From: Panorpa germanica
Lineage: Eukaryota > Arthropoda > Insecta > Mecoptera > Panorpidae
DNA length: 64,000 bases
Assembly (NCBI GenBank): GCA_963678705.1
Contig: OY783206.1
Span: forward strand, 27,663,807 to 27,727,806
Reading direction: 5' to 3'
The notes below the pieces were generated by a model. The model was not told the origin of the DNA. It saw only the letters and a program-made list of their open reading frames with translations, and made no database searches. The position numbers were made by a program, and so were the translations under genes. Within the stretch, counting starts at the first letter, position 1. The number at the start of each line of letters is the position of its first letter. Below are positions 58,060 through 64,000 of the stretch, piece by piece.

Positions 58060-59391
58060 ATGGATTATAACGAGTGTGACTTATCAGAGGTTCAGCTCAA
58101 TACGGAAAATGAGAGAATTTTATGGCGCAGACTGCAGACAGTGTTAAATACAAACAGTGAACTGCAGAAAGCAATAGAACTGCTCTCGAGAAAATTGGAT
58201 GACATTGTAAAGACGAAGAATTCTAGACCAAAAGATAGATCAAAGGAAAGCATAACTGTTTATGAGACTGATGAAGAAGATTTAACCAAAGAAACGGAAT
58301 GGATACTCAGAGAAAGAAAGGGTAGGTTGAGGAAGAAGAGAAAAGCTGATAGTTCACCTATTATCTCGCCACAAAAACCATCGCTAAAGCCGGAAACAGC
58401 TAATCTGGTCCAAAGTAAACCGCATATACCACCAATAACAGTGGAAAAATGTAATTATGAAAACATTTATAAAAAGCTAAAAGAACAGAATATAACATTC
58501 AGAGCAAAACTTCTCAATAGTGGAGAAATCAAATTTAATGTGCTTGAAGAAAAGCACTACAGGGATTTTGTAAAAATATTGGAAACCATGGAGTTGAAAT
58601 GGTTCACATACGAAAACAAACAGACTCGACCAATAAGAGTTATGGCTCGAGGACTTCACCCCAATTGCACAAATCAAGACATTGTAAACGATATAAAAGG
58701 AAAAAACATGAAAGTGGTAGAAGCGGTAAATATTCTTCAGAGAACTACAAAAACACCTCTACCTCTTTTTATGATAACTTTTGATAACAAGGAGGACATA
58801 AACAAAATAATGAATATTGAAGAAATCTTAGGGATGACAGTCAGAATGGAGACTTTAAGAAAAAATAAACTGGTCCCTCAATGCAAAAGGTGCCAAAGAT
58901 TCGGCCACACGCACAAATTTTGCAATAGACAACCAAGGTGTGTGAAATGTGCGGCTCCCCATCTAACAGCAGAATGTAAGAAACTCACAGAAGAATTACC
59001 AAAATGCATTAATTGCAATGAGGAACACCCAGCAAGCTACAGAGGTTGTATTGTTGCTATAGAAATTCAAAATAGAAGGGGAACATTGAACTCCAACATA
59101 AAAAGAAATAACATTCCAACTGAGAACAAAGAAAGAATTGGAAACAAAGGTGCAGTGAAAGAATCAGTGCCTGTAACTACAGAAATTACATTTGCTCAAG
59201 CAGCAAAGAAGAACACTGAACATGAACTAGGGCAGAATAACCAATGGGACTCACTGATGCAAACTGTTCAACAAGTACTTGAAAAAATGATCCAACTGGA
59301 CAGAAAAATGGAAGACATTTCTATTAGAGTGGGTAAAGCTGAATCCAGTATCAGTAAAGCTGAAGAATATCAGAGTAGAAGAAGGCGATGA
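58060..59391 (+). CDS. Jockey-type LINE ORF1 (Gag-like, zinc knuckles)
   Basis: 443 residues. The N-terminal part is charged with coiled-coil character. Next comes a segment resembling the pre-C2HC region of arthropod Jockey-type Gag proteins (NIVND-type start near residue 207, KTPLPLFMITFDNKEDINKI). Three zinc knuckles follow: C275-x2-C-x4-H-x4-C, C294-x2-C-x3-H-x4-C and C316-x2-C-x3-H-x6-C. The role is RNA binding and RNP assembly of the retrotransposon. The stop TGA at 59389 lies just where the ORF2 frame begins its conserved endonuclease sequence. Confidence 0.95.
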   Translation: MDYNECDLSEVQLNTENERILWRRLQTVLNTNSELQKAIELLSRKLDDIVKTKNSRPKDRSKESITVYETDEEDLTKETEWILRERKGRLRKKRKADSSPIISPQKPSLKPETANLVQSKPHIPPITVEKCNYENIYKKLKEQNITFRAKLLNSGEIKFNVLEEKHYRDFVKILETMELKWFTYENKQTRPIRVMARGLHPNCTNQDIVNDIKGKNMKVVEAVNILQRTTKTPLPLFMITFDNKEDINKIMNIEEILGMTVRMETLRKNKLVPQCKRCQRFGHTHKFCNRQPRCVKCAAPHLTAECKKLTEELPKCINCNEEHPASYRGCIVAIEIQNRRGTLNSNIKRNNIPTENKERIGNKGAVKESVPVTTEITFAQAAKKNTEHELGQNNQWDSLMQTVQQVLEKMIQLDRKMEDISIRVGKAESSISKAEEYQSRRRR

Positions 59392-62041
59392 CTCATTAAG
59401 AATTACTGCGTGGAACGCAAACGGACTAAACAACCATTTGTCCGAGTTAAAAATATTTCTAGAAACTCAAAAAATTTATATTTGTTTGATATCCGAAACT
59501 CATTTCACGAGAGAATCACACGCAAAAATTAAAGGCTATGAAATTTACCATACAATTCATCCGGATAACAAGGCCAGGGGAGGAACTGCTGTGTTAATTC
59601 GAGACAACATAACACATCACGAAATTGAGAAATATGAAACCAAAGAAATACAAGCCACTGGAATAAAAATTTCAAGCAAAAACTACAAAATAATAGTAGC
59701 AGCAATATATTGTCCCCCAAGACATAACTTAAAAAAGCCGGACTACCTGAAATTTCTGCACACACTTGGTCAAAGATTTATAGTTGGTGGAGACTTTAAT
59801 GCTAAAAACACACACTGGGGCTCAAGAATTACATCATCAAAAGGCAAAGAACTACTCGAAGCAGTAAAAGAATACCGGTGCGACACGGAATCAACAGGCA
59901 AACCAACTTACTGGCCCACTGACAGAGGAAAAAAACCGGATTTAATAGACTTCATTATACTAAGAAAAATATCCACCAATTTTATAAATATTGAGGATAG
60001 CGCTGATCTGTCTTCAGACCACTCACCAATAACTCTAACACTGAGTGAGAGAACGATTAAGAGAAAACAACCAGCCACGCTAGCAAATAAATGGACTGAC
60101 TGGAACAAATTTAGAGCAGAAATTGAAAATAGGATTACATTAAATGTACCACTAAATAATGCGGGCCAAATAGAAGACGAAGTGGGCAAACTAGTGTGTG
60201 ATATCCAGCAGGCAGTATGGAGAAATACACCCCAAATAGAAAGGAAAACAAAGGGAAATTGTTATCCTATGGAAATTATGGAGCTTATCAAAGGTAAACG
60301 TAAAGCTAGAAGAAAGTGGCAGAGTACAAGAAACACTGATGATAAGAAAGTACTAAACAGACTGACACGTCAACTGACCGATGAAATTCAAAAAATAAAA
60401 AATGAATCCTTAAATCACTTTCTGAGTGAACTAACAGATGACAAAGATACAGAGTACTCACTATGGAAAGTAACGAAAAACATAAAAAGTCCGAAAATGC
60501 AATCTTCACCCATCCAAAGAGAAGATGGAAGTTGGGCAAGAGATAATGCAGAAAAAGCTGAGTTATTTGCAGAGCATCTGGAAAACACTTTTCAGCCGCA
60601 TCCAAATCAAGAAGAGGAAAATATCCAACAAGGGGAAAATAATAACGAAGAAGTAATTAAAAGGATAACTCCGAAGGAACTGAAAAAGGAAATAAAGAAT
60701 ATAAAGTCCAAGAAAACACCAGGGTATGATCTCATCACCGGAGAAGTCTTAAAAGAATTACCAAGAAAAGGCGTAATCAAACTGACGCACCTTTTCAATG
60801 CAGTGTTACGGCTGAGATACGTACCGCTCCATTGGAAAGTTGCCGAAGTTATTATGATCCTTAAACCAGGAAAACCCCCTACAGAGAAATCTTCATACAG
60901 ACCAATTTCGCTACTACCAATAATTGGTAAACTATTTGAAAGACTAGTACTAAAGCGCCTTAAATTATTAATAGAGTGTAAACAACTAATTCCAAACCAT
61001 CAGTTTGGATTTAGAGATAAACACTCAACCATAGACCAAGTACACCGCATCACTAATGTTATTGAAAAAGCACTGGAAGAAAAGAAAATATGCTCGACAG
61101 TATTCCTTGATGTATCTCAGGCATTTGATAAGGTCTGGCACAAAGGACTGGCATATAAAATAGATAGGATGTTACCCAGACAATTCAGCGAATTACTGAA
61201 TTCCTATATAGCAGGCCGACTTTTCAGAGTAAAAGTTGAAGACCAATTCTCCGAATTAAAGAATATAGCTGCAGGCGTCCCACAAGGAAGTGTATTGGGT
61301 CCTGTCCTGTATACTTTATACACTAGTGACGTACCACTAACCAACGGTACCATAATGGCCACTTTTGCCGATGACACAGCTATAATGGCAATAGCTAATA
61401 ATATGGATGAAGCAACGGATAAAGTGCAAGAAGCTTTGAATAATGTTACCACTTGGACAAGCAAATGGAGAATAAAACTAAATGAAAGCAAGTCGGTACA
61501 CATTAACTTTACGAATAAAAAAGTTAATCACCGACCAGTAACAATAAATGGACAAGCTATCCCGCATGCAAACACGGCGAAATATTTGGGGATGACACTA
61601 GATGCCAAATTGCGTTGGAAGGCACACGTGAAGAAAAAGAAAGAAGAAATGGGAATAAAATATAGAAAAATGTATTGGCTAATGGGACGACAAGCATTGT
61701 TATCCTTACATAATAAGTTAACAATATATCAGCAAATACTAAAGCCAGTGTGGACGTATGGTATCCAACTGTGGGGTTGCACCAAAGACAGTAACATCAA
61801 AATCATCCAGACATTTCAGAACAAAGTACTACGTAACATAGTTAACGCGCCGTGGTACGTTCGTAACGTAGACATCCATAAGGATCTAGGAATCACTACA
61901 GTTGCTGAAGAAATCAAAAAACATGCTAAGAAGCACAAGGAACGACTACATCAACACGCAAATGATGAAGTGGTACAGTTGCTCGACACTGACGGGTTGC
62001 AGCGAAGGCTAAAGAGAACGAAGCCGTTCGAACTAGTATAA
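59387..62041 (+). CDS. Jockey-type LINE ORF2 (endonuclease and reverse transcriptase)
   Basis: Encodes an APE-like endonuclease then RT, the enzymes of target-primed reverse transcription. Endonuclease motifs: RITAWNANGLNNHLSEL, SETH, GGTAVLIR, VGGDFNAKNTHWGSR, PDLIDFIIL and SSDHSPI (about the first 220 residues). RT motifs: KTPGYDLITGEVLKELPRKG, KPGKPPTEKSSYRPISLLPI, NHQFGFRDKHSTIDQ, FLDVSQAFDKVWHKGL, AAGVPQGSVLGPVLYTLYTS and the catalytic FADD (about residue 646 counted from 59438). It ends without RNase H. The conserved endonuclease start is read from 59387, upstream of any in-frame ATG I can see. The true start is therefore uncertain and may need frameshifting or reinitiation at the ORF1 stop. 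Upstream the frame stays open inside the end of ORF1. Confidence 0.95.
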   Translation, partial: DDSLRITAWNANGLNNHLSELKIFLETQKIYICLISETHFTRESHAKIKGYEIYHTIHPDNKARGGTAVLIRDNITHHEIEKYETKEIQATGIKISSKNYKIIVAAIYCPPRHNLKKPDYLKFLHTLGQRFIVGGDFNAKNTHWGSRITSSKGKELLEAVKEYRCDTESTGKPTYWPTDRGKKPDLIDFIILRKISTNFINIEDSADLSSDHSPITLTLSERTIKRKQPATLANKWTDWNKFRAEIENRITLNVPLNNAGQIEDEVGKLVCDIQQAVWRNTPQIERKTKGNCYPMEIMELIKGKRKARRKWQSTRNTDDKKVLNRLTRQLTDEIQKIKNESLNHFLSELTDDKDTEYSLWKVTKNIKSPKMQSSPIQREDGSWARDNAEKAELFAEHLENTFQPHPNQEEENIQQGENNNEEVIKRITPKELKKEIKNIKSKKTPGYDLITGEVLKELPRKGVIKLTHLFNAVLRLRYVPLHWKVAEVIMILKPGKPPTEKSSYRPISLLPIIGKLFERLVLKRLKLLIECKQLIPNHQFGFRDKHSTIDQVHRITNVIEKALEEKKICSTVFLDVSQAFDKVWHKGLAYKIDRMLPRQFSELLNSYIAGRLFRVKVEDQFSELKNIAAGVPQGSVLGPVLYTLYTSDVPLTNGTIMATFADDTAIMAIANNMDEATDKVQEALNNVTTWTSKWRIKLNESKSVHINFTNKKVNHRPVTINGQAIPHANTAKYLGMTLDAKLRWKAHVKKKKEEMGIKYRKMYWLMGRQALLSLHNKLTIYQQILKPVWTYGIQLWGCTKDSNIKIIQTFQNKVLRNIVNAPWYVRNVDIHKDLGITTVAEEIKKHAKKHKERLHQHANDEVVQLLDTDGLQRRLKRTKPFELV

Positions 62042-62165
62042 ATGAACGAGTATTATCACTGGATAACACTCGACGTTATTCTTTTGTTTAGATTAATATT
62101 AGAGATAAGCTATTGGTTAATTGTACAAAATTAGTTATAGCAGTAAATAATAATAATAAAAAAAA

Positions 62166-62175
62166 ACATATATTA
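62166..62175 (+). repeat. Right target-site duplication of the LINE
   Basis: acatatatta directly after the poly-A tail. The sequence then resumes cttatgtacttaaattagtt exactly as after 50090. Confidence 0.95.
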
Positions 62176-62496
62176 CTTATGTACTTAAATTAGTTAATAA
62201 AAATGTTCTTGTTTGTACTGTAGATAACTTTATTATCGATTTGCAGCACCATCTATGAAACACATTGTGCACTTTTCAACGGATTTAATTTACAGGTTGC
62301 TATCAAATGAGAGGTTTGAAGCTGTGCTATTTTAAATAAATGAAATTTAAATTGGCTATATTACTTTATTCAAATCGCTAATAAAATAAAAATGTAAACC
62401 CAATTATAAATTTTGAAAAAAACAATTATTTATAAATGTTTTAATACTAGCAATAATTGTTACAAATAATTAATTACTCTTAAAAAGTAACAATTA

Positions 62497-64000
62497 TTAT
62501 TTTTTCTTATCTTCTTTGATTTTGACTTCTTTTACTGCTTTATCTTTCTCATCTTTGTCTTTAATTTCTTTCTTGTCCTTGGCGTCTTCCTTTTTCCCTT
62601 CTTCTGCGTCCCGGTTCGTCAATTTGTTGTTGATGAGGTTGTGCAGCGCGATGATGGACCTCACCAAAGCTGCCAGGTAGACCACCAGCATCTGGTCATT
62701 GGTCTTCACGTAGATCGAGTCCACGAAATTGTCCTGGCTGATATCCGGGAGCAAATTGAAGATATCCTGGAGCTGGTAGACAATCTGGTGATTCACTGGA
62801 AGAGTTCCTTGCCCTACTTGCACCAGGTAGTCCCGAATTTCACGAATTTGTGAATGAAGACCTTTCAGACCTGAAATATTTACAAAAATTAATTTAATAT
62901 ACAAAATAAACAAGAAATATAAAAAAAACTGTAACATTCAGACATTAATTGTTGCTGCTTCTTCGATTTTTCTACTGATAAGGGTAGGTTTTATTTATTT
63001 TTATGAATGTACAACATATTAAGTTTATTGTGTGAAAATTTGAAGTCGATTGGAGTAAAACTGTCGGAGATATAGAGTTTTAAGTCTTCACCTCTCTGGT
63101 CTGGTTTCGTCTTTCTTTGAAAATTTTAAATGCGTTTTTCTCACACTTAGCATTTTCAGAGTCAGCTCAAAATCTACTGCACCGATCCGCAATGAAATTT
63201 TGCACACTCTTTCTTTACATAAATGCCGAGGTAACGCTGTCGAGTTACTTAACAGGGTGTCCTGCAGAAACTTATCAACTAATGAAATCATTTTGGTTTT
63301 TTGATTTCAAATAATCCAGTGATGAGTTATGAGGGACACCGCAATGAAACTTTTTTTTGTGACGTCACCGGAGATTCGCTGTCAACGGCTCATTTCTTGA
63401 TATTTATTTAAGAAATTATTTATGAAAATTTCACAAAGTATTCTTTATATGTTATTTTATCATGTAGTATTTATAGTATATTATATTATATATTAACTGT
63501 GTCGTCAAAAAACATTATCGAAAATATTCTTTTTTGTATCGATTTGACCTATTATAAAGAAAATTAACCCAGTGGTATTATACATATGTTAGTTTGCTTG
63601 GGGGATCTTTCTAGAGGCTGAGCACGACTCCGCAGACCCTTATCAACCCGTGAAGTTTATCCAAAGCACAAGCACAGAGCCCTAGAGTAATTATTGTTAA
63701 CTAAGCAGCTTCGTTTTACCTAAAATACATCAAATTAATAACAAAATACAAATAATTCGGCAAGGAATCAAGACAATGTACCTAGCAGCTGGTTTGTGAT
63801 TCTCTGGGACAATGTCCGGAAGGTGGTGTCCTTAATATCTCTCAGGAGATGCTCCACACCGACTTCTTCAGCTTCCTCGGCCCCAATTTCACTAGCTACG
63901 TGTTCGAATGTCTTCGAGGTTGGTGAGCCATCGTCGTGGACCTCTTCAACAGCTTGATAAGCCTCAGTAGGTAGCCCTAGGTCCTTAGGTTTAGCATCAA
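62497..64000 (-). CDS. Rpn8: 26S proteasome regulatory subunit Rpn8/PSMD7, copy 2, cut by window end
   Basis: Minus-strand exons 62870-62497 (the C-terminal 124 codons plus stop) and 64000-63782 (part of the MPN/linker exon) are almost identical to copy 1. The long intron between them is also shared, with only a few substitutions and an 11-bp-scale insertion near 63410. The exon-junction donor reads gtacat instead of gtacgt. If the upstream exons lie beyond the window, this is the likely functional gene. The protein caps and positions Rpn11 in the lid; Rpn8 itself lacks the JAMM metal ligands as a family property. Confidence 0.9.

Larger units (their letters stand above)
57830..62165 (+). mobile_element. 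Full-length Jockey-type LINE, apparently intact
   Basis: 4336 bp with a 230-bp 5' UTR, two long open frames and a short 3' UTR ending in a (aat)n/poly-A tail. A 10-bp direct repeat, acatatatta, flanks it at 57820-57829 and 62166-62175. The unoccupied site with one copy of acatatatta exists at 50081-50090, so both ends are defined by comparison. Neither frame has a stop, indicating a recent insertion and possible activity. Confidence 0.95.
57580..64000. repeat. Segmental duplication, copy 2, carrying the LINE insertion
   Basis: Counterpart of 49831 onward. It reaches the window end, matching at least as far as 51890 of copy 1. It could be a true tandem duplication or two haplotypes placed side by side by assembly. 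Confidence 0.95.

Noticed and set aside
59529..61503. Minus-strand frames within LINE ORF2
   Set aside because: Antisense shadows of an RT reading frame with clear motifs.

Overview
This is an AT-rich, intron-rich animal nuclear DNA window. The protein-coding content (an insect-like SPT16, a single GRASP65/55-type Golgi protein, NDUFB11 and the proteasome subunit Rpn8/PSMD7) and the repeats (Jockey-type LINE, mariner-like termini) point to an insect. Lepidoptera is my best guess, but that is inference from protein feel and repeat style, not a computed match.

Layout: (1) about 3494-25694 (+) is a Phactr (phosphatase and actin regulator) gene. Its upstream start exon is not seen. It has ten coding exons in the window, including a 15.8 kb intron full of degenerate repeats and a last coding exon of only 16 coding bases (RFHRP-stop). 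A phase-compatible alternative first exon lies at 18204-18399. (2) 25695-29820 is intergenic and repeat-rich. (3) 29821-35685 (+) is a complete six-exon GORASP/GRASP gene. (4) 36236-36700 (-) is a complete single-exon NDUFB11 gene, convergent with GORASP. (5) 37889-44173 (+) is a complete 17-exon SPT16 (FACT subunit) gene whose basic tail is split over very small exons. (6) 44174-46950 has no gene. (7) 46950-64000 is a young, structurally complex block. It holds a LINE RNase H remnant, a 269-bp satellite array, a 5'-truncated Rpn8/PSMD7 copy on the minus strand, an internally deleted LINE with a 15-bp target-site duplication, a second satellite array with a 1040-bp higher-order period, and then a second, nearly identical copy of the spacer plus Rpn8 that runs off the window end. 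A full-length, apparently intact Jockey-type LINE (57830-62165) is inserted in that second spacer. The first copy preserves the uninterrupted empty site.

The host genes are housekeeping or cytoskeletal genes and do not form one pathway: actin/PP1 regulation, Golgi stacking, respiratory complex I, chromatin transcription and the proteasome lid. The most unusual part is the right-hand 17 kb, where satellite arrays, retrotransposons and a tandem duplication (or two uncollapsed haplotypes) of a proteasome gene are interleaved. All exon boundaries were derived by hand from GT/AG sites, reading-frame continuity and remembered family motifs. No search or alignment was run.
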